NCBI GenBank assembly: GCA_002238925.1
Contig: MPNH01000042.1
Span: forward strand, 1 to 49,906
DNA length: 49,906 nucleotides
Direction: 5' to 3'
From: Spirochaetaceae bacterium bin103
GTDB taxonomy: Bacteria > Spirochaetota > Spirochaetia > SZUA-6 > Bin103
Program-made: the position numbers and the translations under genes
Part shown: positions 32,675-41,173 of the stretch, in pieces
How the letters are laid out: the number at the start of each line of letters is the position of its first letter
Position numbering within the stretch: the first letter of the stretch is position 1
Notes under the pieces: generated by a model
Databases searched by the model: none
What the model saw: the letters and a program-made list of their open reading frames with translations, nothing else
What the model was told of the DNA's origin: nothing

Positions 32675-33061
32675 TTACTGCACCTCCACGGTGCCGCCGG
32701 CAGTTTCCAACTGCTCCTTCAGCTTCTGTGCCTCCTCCTTGGACACCGCTTCCTTGATCGGGCGATCCTGCTCTTCGACGAGCGTCTTCGCCTCCTTGAG
32801 GCCGAGGCCGGTGATGGCGCGGACCTCCTTGATGATCGGGATCTTCTTGCCCGCGTCGAAGCCCTTGAGCAGCACCGTGAACTCGGTCTGCTCCTCCTCT
32901 TCCTCGGCCGCTTCGCCGCCGGCCGGAGCGGCGGCAACCGCCACCGGGGCCGCCGCACTGACGCCGAACTTGTCCTCGAACGCCTTCACCAGTTCGGAGA
33001 CCTCAAGCACGGTCATGCCCGAAATCGCATCTAGAATCTGCTCACTTGAAATTGCAGCCAT
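32675..33061 (-). CDS. rplL: 50S ribosomal protein L7/L12
   Basis: A 128-residue stalk protein present in several copies per ribosome, recruiting translational GTPases. The N-terminal dimerisation part begins [20 protein letters not shown], an Ala/Glu hinge follows ([20 protein letters not shown]), and the C-terminal domain has [23 protein letters not shown] at 33061 has AGGGAGAG upstream and was chosen over an in-frame ATG at 33094. The 103-base spacer ahead contains an unusual AT-rich tandem repeat. Confidence 0.97.
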   Translation of the reverse strand: MAAISSEQILDAISGMTVLEVSELVKAFEDKFGVSAAAPVAVAAAPAGGEAAEEEEEQTEFTVLLKGFDAGKKIPIIKEVRAITGLGLKEAKTLVEEQDRPIKEAVSKEEAQKLKEQLETAGGTVEVQ

Positions 33062-33097
33062 CTGTTCACTCTCCCTCTGCTTAGTGATTTGCATTAT

Positions 33098-33141
33098 GAT
33101 TTACAACGCCGATTTACGACGCCGATTTACAACGTGATTTA
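33098..33141. repeat. AT-rich 13-bp tandem repeats in the rplJ-rplL spacer
   Basis: Plus-strand units GATTTACAACGCC (33098-33110), GATTTACGACGCC (33111-33123), GATTTACAACGT (33124-33135) and a partial GATTTA (33136-33141); a further GATTT lies at 33086. On the transcript strand this appears as repeated GTAAATC. The block is much more AT-rich than its surroundings and lies 37-80 bases ahead of the rplL start, so it could influence rplL translation or mark slippage. Confidence 0.85.
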
Positions 33142-33164
33142 GGAATTGACTTGTTCCCGTATAT

Positions 33165-33707
33165 TCACGATTCGGTGTTCGTTTGCTCAGCCTTCTGGTC
33201 CGCCACCGCCTGCAGCACCCGTGCAACGCGTCCTACCGACGCGTTCAGCACGGTAGCCAGACCGCGTACCGGACCATGCATTGCCGAAAGCAGCATCGCC
33301 AGCAGTTGCTCCCGGTTCGGCAGCCGCGACAGTGCGACCACCTCCTGCGCGCCAATTATCTTGCCGTCGACGTAGCCGCCCTTCACCTCGACCGGCGCGC
33401 TACGCCCGAAGTCGAGCAGCGCCTTGGACACCGCCACGGCGTCGCCGCGCACCAACGCCACCGCGGTCGGGCCGACCAGAAACGGATCGGCGCCGTCGCG
33501 CCCGAGTTCGCGCAGGGCGATCTTGGTGTAGCGGTTCTTGACCACCGCGTAGCGCGCGTCATTCTGGCGAAGCTGCCCGCGCAACTCGGTGATCTGACCG
33601 ACGGTCAGCCCCCGGTAGTCGGAGAAGAACAGCGTCGGGGACTCTTCGAACGCTTCCTTGAGCGCCGCAACGCGATCGATCTTGTATTGCTGTACACCCT
33701 TGGCCAT
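33165..33707 (-). CDS. rplJ: 50S ribosomal protein L10
   Basis: A 180-residue L10 that anchors L7/L12 dimers to the stalk base. It begins MAKGVQQYKIDRVAALKEAF; the middle has FFSDYRGLTVGQITELRGQL and NRYTKIALRELG, and the C-terminal helix that binds L12 ends at AVADQKAEQ. No L10 leader structure fits into the 9-base spacer to rplA, so the classical L10 autoregulation site is not at this position. Confidence 0.96.
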   Translation of the reverse strand: MAKGVQQYKIDRVAALKEAFEESPTLFFSDYRGLTVGQITELRGQLRQNDARYAVVKNRYTKIALRELGRDGADPFLVGPTAVALVRGDAVAVSKALLDFGRSAPVEVKGGYVDGKIIGAQEVVALSRLPNREQLLAMLLSAMHGPVRGLATVLNASVGRVARVLQAVADQKAEQTNTES

Positions 33708-33716
33708 CGTGCCCCC

Positions 33717-34412
33717 CTACCCGGCCGCCGCGCCGGCAACTTCGGCGGGCGTCACCTTGAACCCGGGTCCCATGGTGGAACTCACCGCCACGGAACTGAC
33801 GAATACGCCCTTCAGATCCGCCGGGCGCCGCTTGCCCACCTCGTCCAGCAGCGCGCTCACGTTGTCACTCACCGACCCGGCGTCCATCGACACCTTGCCG
33901 ACCGCCATGTGGACGACCCCGGTACGGTCGGCGCGGAACTCTATCCTGCCGCGTTGCAACTCTGCAATCGCAGCGGTGAGGTCGTTGGTCACGGTGCGGG
34001 TCTTCGGATTGGGCATCAGGCCGCGGCGTCCGAGCACCGGTCCCAGTTTGCCCACGTCGCGCATCATGTCGGGGGTGGCGACGGCCACGTCGAAGTCCAG
34101 CCACCCGCCGCGGATCTTCTCGACCAGTTCCTCGGCGCCCACGTGCACGGCTCCCGCCGCCCGCGCCTCGTCCGCCTTGTCGCCACGCGCAAACACCAGG
34201 ATCCGCTTTTCGGCCTGGAAGCCGTGCGGCAATACGGTGGTGTCGCGGACGGTCTGGTTGCCGCGGATGTTGAGCTTGATGTGACACTCCACGGTTTCGT
34301 CGAACTTGGCCGACGCGTTGCTCTTGACCAGCTCCAGCGCCTCGTCGAGCGCGTAGGTGCGCGTGGAATCGCGCTGTTGAGCCGCGGCCTGGTAACGTTT
34401 GCTGCGTGCCAT
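33717..34412 (-). CDS. rplA: 50S ribosomal protein L1
   Basis: A 231-residue L1 forming the mobile stalk that moves E-site tRNA. It opens MARSKRYQAAAQQRDSTRTY; ECHIKLNIRGNQTVRDTTVL, DMMRDVGKLGPVLGRRGLMP and ADLKGVFVSSVAVSSTMGPG are family landmarks. L1 often represses the L11-L1 unit. The gene is 7 bases after rplK. Confidence 0.97.
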   Translation of the reverse strand: MARSKRYQAAAQQRDSTRTYALDEALELVKSNASAKFDETVECHIKLNIRGNQTVRDTTVLPHGFQAEKRILVFARGDKADEARAAGAVHVGAEELVEKIRGGWLDFDVAVATPDMMRDVGKLGPVLGRRGLMPNPKTRTVTNDLTAAIAELQRGRIEFRADRTGVVHMAVGKVSMDAGSVSDNVSALLDEVGKRRPADLKGVFVSSVAVSSTMGPGFKVTPAEVAGAAAG

Positions 34413-34419
34413 CGCGCGA

Positions 34420-34851
34420 TCAGTCCTCCACCGTCACGCCCATGCTGCGGGCGGTCCCGGCGATGACCTTGGCCGCGGCCTGCAGATCGTTGGCGTTCAG
34501 GTCCTGCATCTTGCGTTGCGCGATCTCCTCCAGCGCCGAGCGGCTGATGGAGCCGACCTTTTCCCGGTTGGATTCCGGTGAGCCCCTGTCCAGCCCGATT
34601 GCCTTCTTGATCAGCACCGCCGCCGGCGGCGTCTTGGTCTCGAAGCTGAAGGTGCGGTCGGCGAACACCGTGATCACCACCGGGATGGTCAAACCCTGCT
34701 CTTCACTCTTGGTACGGTCGTTGAACTGCTGCACGAACATCGGCGCGCTCACGCCGTGCGGACCGAGCGCCGGGCCCACCGGCGGCGCGGGTGTCGCCTG
34801 GCCGGCCGGAACCTGCAGCTTGATTACCGCGTTGACTCTTTTCTTCGCCAT
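34420..34851 (-). CDS. rplK: 50S ribosomal protein L11
   Basis: A 143-residue L11 of the GTPase-associated centre. The N-terminal domain has [20 protein letters not shown] and the spirochaete-like [16 protein letters not shown]; the rRNA-binding C-terminal domain has KIGLDRGS-type and [19 protein letters not shown] motifs. The proline-rich thiostrepton-contact helix is present. The spacing to nusG is 50 bases. Confidence 0.97.
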   Translation of the reverse strand: MAKKRVNAVIKLQVPAGQATPAPPVGPALGPHGVSAPMFVQQFNDRTKSEEQGLTIPVVITVFADRTFSFETKTPPAAVLIKKAIGLDRGSPESNREKVGSISRSALEEIAQRKMQDLNANDLQAAAKVIAGTARSMGVTVED

Positions 34852-34901
34852 TCTTAGCCTCCCTTATCCTGTGGCCGACGTGAAATAACCTGTTTCCACC
34901 G

Positions 34902-35456
34902 TCACACCTTCTCCACTTGCAGGAATTCCAGCTCCACCGGCGTCGAGCGTCCGAAAATACCCACCGAGACGCGCAGCTTCGCCTTTTCCAGGTTCACCTC
35001 TTCGACGGTGCCGGTGAACGATTCGAACGGACCGTCCACTATCCGCACCGCCTCGCCGATGGAGAAGGTCTGCATCGGCCGGATCATGCGGTCGGTCTTG
35101 ATGGCGCCCGACTTCTGCAGAATGGAGCGCACCTCGTCGCCGGATATCGGTTGCGGTCTGCGCCCGGTCTGCATGCCGACGAACGCGGTCACCCCGTCGA
35201 TGCGCCGGATGGAGGTGGTCAACTCCTTCCAGCGCGCGTCGCCGAGGTCCATCTCCAGGAGAATGTAGCCGGGCAGGAACTTCTTCGAGGTCACCCTCTT
35301 CTTGCCGTCCTTGACCTCGACCACCTCTTCCTCGGGCACCTTGACGTCAAACAACTGATCCTTGAACTCCTGACTCTCCATGAGCCGCGTCAAGTGTTTC
35401 TGCACCTTGTTCTCGTAGCCCGAATAGGTATGTACCACGTACCAGCTTTTTGCCAT
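34902..35456 (-). CDS. nusG: Transcription termination/antitermination factor NusG
   Basis: A 184-residue NusG. The NGN domain begins MAKSWYVVHTYSGYENKVQK and includes KKFLPGYILLEMDLGD, which contacts RNA polymerase; the KOW domain at the end has FSIGEAVRIVDGPFESFTGT and VSVGIFGRSTPVELEF. It links transcription to translation through S10. It lies 107 bases after secE, a spacer in which I see nothing firm. Confidence 0.97.
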   Translation of the reverse strand: MAKSWYVVHTYSGYENKVQKHLTRLMESQEFKDQLFDVKVPEEEVVEVKDGKKRVTSKKFLPGYILLEMDLGDARWKELTTSIRRIDGVTAFVGMQTGRRPQPISGDEVRSILQKSGAIKTDRMIRPMQTFSIGEAVRIVDGPFESFTGTVEEVNLEKAKLRVSVGIFGRSTPVELEFLQVEKV

Positions 35457-35563
35457 GTCTCGCGCTTGTTCGGTTCCTCACTCCACCCCGTGCCCGGTTC
35501 GGCACCGCCCGGCCAAAAAGCCCGGCTGCCGCCACTGCACCATCACGCCCTCGGATCCCGCCG

Positions 35564-35743
35564 CTAGAAAATCAGGTCGATCGCCTGGAAGAAGACGAAG
35601 TCGACGAAACCCAGCGCCAACGCAATGAGCGCGACGGAAATCAGAACGATCCTGGTTGAGTTGCCAACCTCCTCACGGCTCGGCCACGACACCTTGCGCA
35701 GCTCAGCGTAACTCTCGCGAAAAAACTGAACGATTCGCTTCAC
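35564..35743 (-). CDS. secE: Preprotein translocase subunit SecE
   Basis: A 59-residue protein read directly from the sequence. It begins (V)KRIVQFFRESYAELRKVSWP and then SREEVGNSTRIVLI, the conserved amphipathic helix of SecE, followed by a single hydrophobic segment (VALIALALGFVDFVFFQAI). The start is GTG at 35743 with GAGGAG two bases before it. SecE clamps the SecY channel encoded at 8929-10251. The placement between tRNA-Trp and nusG is the common order. Confidence 0.95.
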   Translation of the reverse strand: MKRIVQFFRESYAELRKVSWPSREEVGNSTRIVLISVALIALALGFVDFVFFQAIDLIF

Positions 35744-35884
35744 AGCTCCTCACTCGCGGGGTGCATCCCCTGCTGCATGCAACCCACCGCCAAATTGCAT
35801 CGTCGGGCCCCGCGCCGCCATCCGAACCCCGCCACCACCGCGGCCGGTTGGTTCGATGGCCGCGTCGGAACGGTTCTCACACTC

Positions 35885-35957
35885 CAGGCCAGGCAGGATT
35901 CGAACCTGCAACATCCGGTTTTGGAGACCGGCGCTCTGCCGTTCGAGCTACTGGCCT
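35885..35957 (-). tRNA. tRNA-Trp (anticodon CCA)
   Basis: A 73-nt cloverleaf. The acceptor stem AGGCCAG pairs with CTGGCCT, discriminator G; the D-arm is AGTAGCTCGAACGGCAGAGC; the anticodon arm is CCGGT-CTCCAAA-ACCGG with CCA at plus 35922-35924; the T-arm is GCAGG-TTCGAAT-CCTGC. The 3' CCA is not encoded. It lies between rpmG and secE. Confidence 0.97.
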
Positions 35958-36062
35958 TTGCTGATGCAAACGATCTCCGCCACCCGGCCCCAATCTGGAG
36001 ACAGCCGGCGGCCCGCATTTCCCGTAACACGGGCCGCGGACCGGGTCCGGGAACCGAGGGCC

Positions 36063-36254
36063 CTACTTTACCCGCGTCTCCCGGTGCCTGGTGTGGACCC
36101 GGCAACGCGGACAGTACTTCTTCAACTCCAGCTTGCCCTGCACCGTACGACGGTTCTTCGTTGTCGTATAGTTGCGCAGGTGCACACCGTTCGACCCCTC
36201 GGAGCACGGTATGCACTCCAGGGCCACCAGTTCGACTACCTTAGCCTTGGCCAT
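36063..36254 (-). CDS. rpmG: 50S ribosomal protein L33, zinc type
   Basis: A 63-residue L33. It starts [20 protein letters not shown]; the in-frame extension upstream runs toward the tRNA and is not used. Two CxxC pairs (CIPC and CPRC) make this the zinc-binding form. The middle [20 protein letters not shown] is typical. It is slightly longer than the usual 49-56 residues because of the SEGSNGVHL insertion after the first pair. It lies between tRNA-Thr and tRNA-Trp. Confidence 0.95.
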   Translation of the reverse strand: MAKAKVVELVALECIPCSEGSNGVHLRNYTTTKNRRTVQGKLELKKYCPRCRVHTRHRETRVK

Positions 36255-36318
36255 TCTTAGGAGATCTCTCCACCTCGTATCGGAACCGGAAATATAGTCC
36301 CCCGACACGGAAGTGACA

Positions 36319-36391
36319 AGCCCCCGACCGGACTTGAACCGGTGACCCCCACCTTACCATGGTGGTGCTCTACCAACTGAGCTACAGAGGC
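36319..36391 (-). tRNA. tRNA-Thr (anticodon GGT)
   Basis: A 73-nt cloverleaf. The acceptor GCCTCTG pairs with CGGGGGC with two G-T pairs, discriminator T; the D-arm is AGCTCAGTTGGTAGAGC; the anticodon arm is CCACC-ATGGTAA-GGTGG; the T-arm is ACCGG-TTCAAGT-CCGGT. CCA is not encoded. It is the first gene of the supercluster transcript, 57 bases after the predicted start point. Confidence 0.97.
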
Positions 36392-36454
36392 GAACAGCGG
36401 CGTCCCCGCCGGGAACGGCCCACGAGGCCCAACAGCGGGGCCCTCAAGGGTGGC

Positions 36455-36484
36455 AAACTAACGATGCACCCCGCCGCGTGTCAA
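36455..36484 (-). promoter_or_regulatory. Sigma-70-type promoter for tRNA-Thr-rpmG-tRNA-Trp-secE-nusG
   Basis: On the minus strand a consensus TTGACA (36479-36484) is separated by 18 bases from TAGTTT (36455-36460). The start point would be near 36448. It is the only good promoter candidate seen upstream of the rplKAJL-rpoBC part. Confidence 0.65.
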
Positions 36485-36502
36485 CGCCGCCCGGCAAATT
36501 TC

Positions 36503-36520
36503 CCGCGCTCCGGCGCGCGG
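36503..36520 (-). terminator. Hairpin after rsmD
   Basis: The minus strand reads CCGCGC-GCCGGA-GCGCGG followed by GAAATTTG, a 6-bp GC stem and a short T stretch located 10 bases after the rsmD stop, just ahead of the tRNA-Thr promoter. It is a plausible, moderate terminator of the dnaE-to-rsmD unit. Confidence 0.45.
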
Positions 36521-36529
36521 CAGCACCAC

Positions 36530-37105
36530 TCACACATCGCCGGGCTGCGCGTTGCCGGCCACCGCAAACAGGGCCAGCGCGGCACCGCCGTACCGGCGCC
36601 GATCGACGCAGGCGAGCCGCGGCGGAGGCGCCAGCACCTCGCCCGCCGGCGTGTGGACGGCGACCAGCGCCCCGGCGCGGACACCCGCGCAGGCGGCCAC
36701 GGCGGCCAGCAGCGCCGGCTTGTGGCGGTAGGCGTAGGGCGGATCGGCAAATACCAGGTCCCAACCAGTGCTCTGCAGCCGCCGCACGCGCGCCAGGTAC
36801 CGTTCGCTCGGCATGACGTGAATCTTCACCTCGGCCTCGACGAAACTGGTATTGCGCTCCAGGTAGGGGCGCTTGCGCGCGTCGCGCTCGACCAGGTCGA
36901 CCGCGGCCGCGCCGCGTGAGGCGGCCTCCACGGCCATGCAACCGGAACCGCTGAACAAATCCAGAAAGCTCGTCCCCTCAAGCACCACCCCGCGCGCCGC
37001 GAGCACATTGAACAGCGCCTCGCGCATACGGTCGGTGACCGGGCGGATGTCCCGCGGCGGAACCTGCAGCGTACGGCCGCGATAGAGACCGCCGGTCACG
37101 CGCAC
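36530..37105 (-). CDS. rsmD: 16S rRNA (guanine-966 N2)-methyltransferase RsmD
   Basis: A 191-residue Rossmann methyltransferase. The start MRVTGGLYRGRTLQVPP resembles the family's MRIIGG opening; FLDLFSGSGCMAVEAASRGA is the SAM-binding motif and VFADPPYAY contains the catalytic DPPY. It methylates G966 of 16S rRNA near the P site. The start codon is GTG at 37105 and overlaps recG by 10 bases; a second GTG at 37099, overlapping the recG stop by 4, is an alternative. Confidence 0.93.
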   Translation of the reverse strand: MRVTGGLYRGRTLQVPPRDIRPVTDRMREALFNVLAARGVVLEGTSFLDLFSGSGCMAVEAASRGAAAVDLVERDARKRPYLERNTSFVEAEVKIHVMPSERYLARVRRLQSTGWDLVFADPPYAYRHKPALLAAVAACAGVRAGALVAVHTPAGEVLAPPPRLACVDRRRYGGAALALFAVAGNAQPGDV

Positions 37106-39225
37106 GGCGCCACTCCCGCCACTCCCGCCACCGGCGCGGTGGCCGCTCCCGCCGCCGTGCGTCCCACTTCCGTGCGCGCCTGCAGGGCAAGCTCCAGGTC
37201 GCGCGGCAACTCGGCCACGCGCAACTCTGGAAGGCCCGCCTGGCGCAGCCCGAGGAGCTGGCCCGGACCGCGCAGGCCGAGGTCGCGTTCCGCGATCTCG
37301 AAACCGTCGCCGCTCTCCTTCATGGCCCGCAGACGCTCGGCACCGGCGTCGCTCAGCGGCTCGCCGTACACCAGATAGGCGTACCCCTGCCGGGAGCCGC
37401 GCCCCACCCGGCCGCGCAGCTGGTGCAGGGTTGCCAAGCCGAACCGCTCGGCGCCGAACACCACCATGCCGGTGGCGTTGGCCACGTCCACGCCTACTTC
37501 CACCACCGTCGTCGCCACCAGAATCGACAGCGCGCCGCGGCGGAACGCCTCCATCACCGCATGCTTTTCGGATTCGTCCATGGCGCCGTGAATCCGCCCG
37601 GACGCAAATTCCGGGTACACCTCGTCCCGCAGGGCGGCGAACAGCGATTCGGCGTCAGGCACCGCGGGCACCGGCGCGGGCGGGCTGCCGGCCTCCGACC
37701 CCGATGCCGGCCCGGCAGCCGGCTCCGGGGCGCCGATGCGCGGCGCCACCACGTACACCTGGCCTCCGGCGGCGAGCTCGGCGCGGACGCGGTCGTATAC
37801 CTTGCCGATGTTGGCCAGCCGCACCAGGTGGGTACGCACCGGCAGCCGGCCCGGCGGCAGTTCGCCGATCACCGTGCGCTCGAGGTCGCCGTAGACGGTC
37901 ATCGCCAGCGACCGCGGAATCGGCGTGGCGGTCATCAGCAGCAGGTCGGCGCGCGGCTCTTGCTGCAGCAGGTGCCGGCGCTGCAACACGCCGAAGCGGT
38001 GTTGTTCGTCGATGACCACCAGCCCCAGGCGGGCGAACGCCACCCCCTCCTGGAGCAGCGCGTGGGTGCCGAGCAGCACGTCGATCGCGCCGCAACGCAG
38101 GTCGGCCAGCAACTCGGCGCGCGTGACGGCGTGCCCCCCACGTGACGCCCCCGCACCGGTCAACAGCGCGACCGTTATCCCCGCCGGCGCGAGGATTCGG
38201 CAAGCGCTGCTCAAGTGCTGGCGGGCGAGCAGCTCGGTTGGCACGATGAACGCGGCCTGCTCGCCCGCCTCCACTACCCACGCCGCGGCGAGCAGGGCGA
38301 CCAGCGTCTTGCCGCAGCCCACGTCACCCTGCAACAGGCGTGCGCACGGCGACGCGGCCCGCAGCCCGCCCGAGATCTCGACCAGGGCGGCCTCCTGGCC
38401 ACGGGTCAGTGCGAACGGCAGCCGCGTGACGATGCGCGCCGGCAACGCGCCGCCCACACGGCGCTCGCGGCGCGGCGGCGGACGCCGCCGGCGCAGTGCG
38501 CGCTGCAGTTGCAGCAGCTCCGCGTATGCGACCGCGGTGCGCGCGCGTTCGATATCGCCGGCGCACTCGGGAAAGTGCAGCGCATGCACCGCCTCGGCCA
38601 CCGGCGGCAGTCCGCGCCGCCGGCAGAGGCCGTCCCACGGGGTAGCCTCGCCGTTGAGCCGCGCACAGGCGGCATGCATCGCGCGGCGCAGCATGGCGGG
38701 GCGGATTCCCTCGCTCAGCGGATATACCGGGATGATGCGCCCGAGGCTCGCCGCGTCGCCTTCGCGCAGCAGTTCGAAGCTGCCGGCCTCCCACGCGCCA
38801 TGTCGCAGTTGAAAGACCGCCGCCACCGTCACCACCGAACCGACCGGCACCGAACGCGCCAGGTAGCGGCGCCCAAAGCAGAGCAGCGCGGCACGAGCCG
38901 CACCGCGCGCCGCGCGATGCCCTTCGCGGCCCGGCCCGCCGACTGCCGGCTCGGCATCTGTGAGCGCGATGCGCAGGTGCCGGCCACGCGGACCGAACCA
39001 GTCATGCGCCGCAACTTCGGCACGCACCACCACCGGGCGGCCTTCGACCAGCGCCGCCAGCGGCGTGACCCGCCGGCGGTCCTGGTAGGTGCGCGGGAAG
39101 TGCTCGAGCAGCGCGCCCACGGTCTCGACCCCGAGCGACGCCAGGCGGCGGGCGCCGGCGGAACCCACGCCGGGCAGGCTGGTGACCGGCTGCGTGAGCT
39201 GATGCAGCAACTGAGCCGCCATCAC
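37096..39225 (-). CDS. recG: ATP-dependent DNA helicase RecG
   Basis: A 709-residue branch-migration helicase that reverses stalled forks. The wedge/OB region occupies the first ~210 residues (LPGVGSAGARRLASLGVETV, HFPRTYQDRR). Walker A is GDVGCGKT at 299-306, motif II is IDEQHRFG from residue 405, motif III LMTATPIPRSLAMTVYGDLE, motif VI TLHQLRGRVGRGSRQGYAYL. An Ala/Pro-rich insertion (about residues 490-520, AAGPASGSEAGSPPAPVPAV) lies between motifs and is not usual. The gene lies 44 bases after the YggT-like gene. Confidence 0.97.
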   Translation of the reverse strand: MMAAQLLHQLTQPVTSLPGVGSAGARRLASLGVETVGALLEHFPRTYQDRRRVTPLAALVEGRPVVVRAEVAAHDWFGPRGRHLRIALTDAEPAVGGPGREGHRAARGAARAALLCFGRRYLARSVPVGSVVTVAAVFQLRHGAWEAGSFELLREGDAASLGRIIPVYPLSEGIRPAMLRRAMHAACARLNGEATPWDGLCRRRGLPPVAEAVHALHFPECAGDIERARTAVAYAELLQLQRALRRRRPPPRRERRVGGALPARIVTRLPFALTRGQEAALVEISGGLRAASPCARLLQGDVGCGKTLVALLAAAWVVEAGEQAAFIVPTELLARQHLSSACRILAPAGITVALLTGAGASRGGHAVTRAELLADLRCGAIDVLLGTHALLQEGVAFARLGLVVIDEQHRFGVLQRRHLLQQEPRADLLLMTATPIPRSLAMTVYGDLERTVIGELPPGRLPVRTHLVRLANIGKVYDRVRAELAAGGQVYVVAPRIGAPEPAAGPASGSEAGSPPAPVPAVPDAESLFAALRDEVYPEFASGRIHGAMDESEKHAVMEAFRRGALSILVATTVVEVGVDVANATGMVVFGAERFGLATLHQLRGRVGRGSRQGYAYLVYGEPLSDAGAERLRAMKESGDGFEIAERDLGLRGPGQLLGLRQAGLPELRVAELPRDLELALQARTEVGRTAAGAATAPVAGVAGVAPCA

Positions 39226-39268
39226 CGGCCGCGCGCAGTGTGCAGCACTGCCACCGCCCGGGCGGAGA

Positions 39269-39877
39269 TCAGCCCAGCACCTGACCGATGGAGAACAGGT
39301 AGCGCACCAGGAACTCGGTCACCACGCGGCCCCCGATCCACACACCGAACAGGATCACGATGGTCAACAGGAGGTAGTTGGCCTCGCTGCCGCTCTCGCG
39401 CAGGGGGATGTAGCGCGATACGGCGCTCACCGGGGCCTGCGCCAGGGCGTTCACCATGCGCGCTATCGGGGTATCGGTGCGGCCGAGAAAACGCAGCGTG
39501 ACGAAGCGGGCGACGCACGCCACCAGGAATACCAGCACCACGATCGAGGCCATGCGCCAGGCCGCGAACACGGAAACACCGAGGAAGTAGGCCATGGTGA
39601 CCTGTTGCTGGTTGGCGAGCTGGCGGGTCATTTCGGCGGCCACCACCAGCACGAAGATGCCTGCCATGGGAGTGAAGTCCATGCCGCCGGCGCGCAGGAA
39701 CCCGAACCGGTGGAACAACTGCAGGTAGGGGTCGGTGACCTGGCGCAGATAGTGGGTAATGGTGTTGACCGCCCCATCTGCCGCGGTTCCGCGGAACCAC
39801 GTCGACATGATGCGCAGCGCGATCAGCGCCATATAGCAGATCAGCGCGATATTGATGACCTGGAAGAATTCTTGCAT
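39269..39877 (-). CDS. YggT-family membrane protein
   Basis: A 202-residue protein with two similar halves, each with hydrophobic helices and a loop: ICYMALIALRIMSTWFRG and YLRQVTDPYLQLFHRFGFLR in the first, LLTIVILFGVWIGGRVVTEF at the end of the second. The TDPYL-type loop is the YggT hallmark. The family's role is not settled; it has been linked to osmotic stress and to membrane or division functions in other bacteria. It starts 12 bases after hom, so co-translation within this unit is likely. Confidence 0.85.
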   Translation of the reverse strand: MQEFFQVINIALICYMALIALRIMSTWFRGTAADGAVNTITHYLRQVTDPYLQLFHRFGFLRAGGMDFTPMAGIFVLVVAAEMTRQLANQQQVTMAYFLGVSVFAAWRMASIVVLVFLVACVARFVTLRFLGRTDTPIARMVNALAQAPVSAVSRYIPLRESGSEANYLLLTIVILFGVWIGGRVVTEFLVRYLFSIGQVLG

Positions 39878-39889
39878 TACGACGTTACC

Positions 39890-41173
39890 CTACGCCCCCA
39901 CCTGCTGATCCGGCAATATGCGATAGAAGTGCGACTCCGGGAAGATCCCCGGCGCGGCGCTGATCGCGGCCAGCGCGGCGCGCGCGCGGTGCTCGGCAAC
40001 CGGATCCACGAGCACGTACAAATCGGAGGGCTGGTCGGGATCTTCCCACTTCTGGTGAACCGACTCGATGTTGATTTCGTGTTCGGCGAGCAGGCCGGTT
40101 ACCTGCGCCCATATCCCGGGGCGGTTCTCGGTTACGAAGTGAAAGAAGTAGCGGAACGTCAACTGCTCTGACGGGTACAGCTCGCTGCGCCCGGGCGCCG
40201 GCCCGGCGGGAGCGCTGCCGGCGAGCAGATCGGCCAGGTCGGCCGCCACCGACGACGCCGAGGGCCGGTCGCCCGCGCCGCGGCCGATCAGCACCGACGG
40301 CCCCTGGAAGTCGGAGTCGATCATCACCGCATTGAACTCGTCGCGCACCGCGGCGAGCGGGTGACCGGCGGCAACCAGGGCGGGAAACACGGCAACCGAG
40401 ATCATGCCGTCGATCACCCGGCCCATGGCGACCAGCTTGAACACGAACCCCGACATCGCCGCGAATTCGACCTCCTTCGCGGTAACGCCCTCGATGCCCT
40501 GCCAAAGCGCGTCGCGATAGCTGCACCAGCCGCCGAATGCCAGGCTGCACAGAATCGCCATCTTCTGTACCGCGTCGGTGCCGTCGACATCCATGGTGGG
40601 GTCCGCCTCCGCGAAACCGCGCTCCTGAGCCTCGGCGAGCGCATCGGAAAATGACGCGTGCGATTCGGTCATACGGGTCAGAATGTAGTTGGTAGTGCCG
40701 TTGACGATGCCGGTCAGGCTGCGAATCCGGTTGGCGCTCAGGCTCTCGCGGATCACCTTGATCACCGGTATGCCGCCGCACACGGAGGCCTCGAAGCGAA
40801 ACTGCACGCCGTGCCGGTGGGCGAGCGTCAGCAACTCTTCGCCATGCTCGGCGATCAGCGCCTTGTTGCCGGTAATGACGTGCTTGCCGGCGCGCAGGGC
40901 GGCGGTGATGAGCTCGCGCGGTTGCTTGACGCCGCCCATCAGTTCCACCACCACGTCGACGCGCGGGTCGGCGAGCACCTTCTCGTAGCCCTGGACCAGC
41001 AGGGCGGCGGCCACCTGCCGCGGTCTGCCGAGACGCGCCACGCCCACCCGAACCAGCTCTACGCGCACGCCGTAGCGGCGGTGCAGCAACTCGCCGTTTT
41101 CCTCGATGAGCCGCGCGAACGCGCCACCCACGGTGCCCAGCCCCACCAGCCCGATGCCGATTCTTTCGTTCAT
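39890..41173 (-). CDS. hom: Homoserine dehydrogenase
   Basis: A 427-residue enzyme that reduces aspartate semialdehyde to homoserine, the branch point to threonine and methionine. The NAD(P)-binding loop GLVGLGTVGGAF is at residues 9-20; TGNKALIAEHGEEL, FEASVCGGIPVIKVIRESL, GIVNGTTNYILTRM and FAEADPTMDVDGTDAVQKMA, with its catalytic Asp/Lys, follow. A C-terminal ACT domain (FVTENRPGIWAQVTGLLAEH) suggests feedback control by an amino acid. ATG at 41173 overlaps the dnaE stop by 4 bases; upstream in-frame ATGs lie inside dnaE. Confidence 0.96.
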   Translation of the reverse strand: MNERIGIGLVGLGTVGGAFARLIEENGELLHRRYGVRVELVRVGVARLGRPRQVAAALLVQGYEKVLADPRVDVVVELMGGVKQPRELITAALRAGKHVITGNKALIAEHGEELLTLAHRHGVQFRFEASVCGGIPVIKVIRESLSANRIRSLTGIVNGTTNYILTRMTESHASFSDALAEAQERGFAEADPTMDVDGTDAVQKMAILCSLAFGGWCSYRDALWQGIEGVTAKEVEFAAMSGFVFKLVAMGRVIDGMISVAVFPALVAAGHPLAAVRDEFNAVMIDSDFQGPSVLIGRGAGDRPSASSVAADLADLLAGSAPAGPAPGRSELYPSEQLTFRYFFHFVTENRPGIWAQVTGLLAEHEINIESVHQKWEDPDQPSDLYVLVDPVAEHRARAALAAISAAPGIFPESHFYRILPDQQVGA

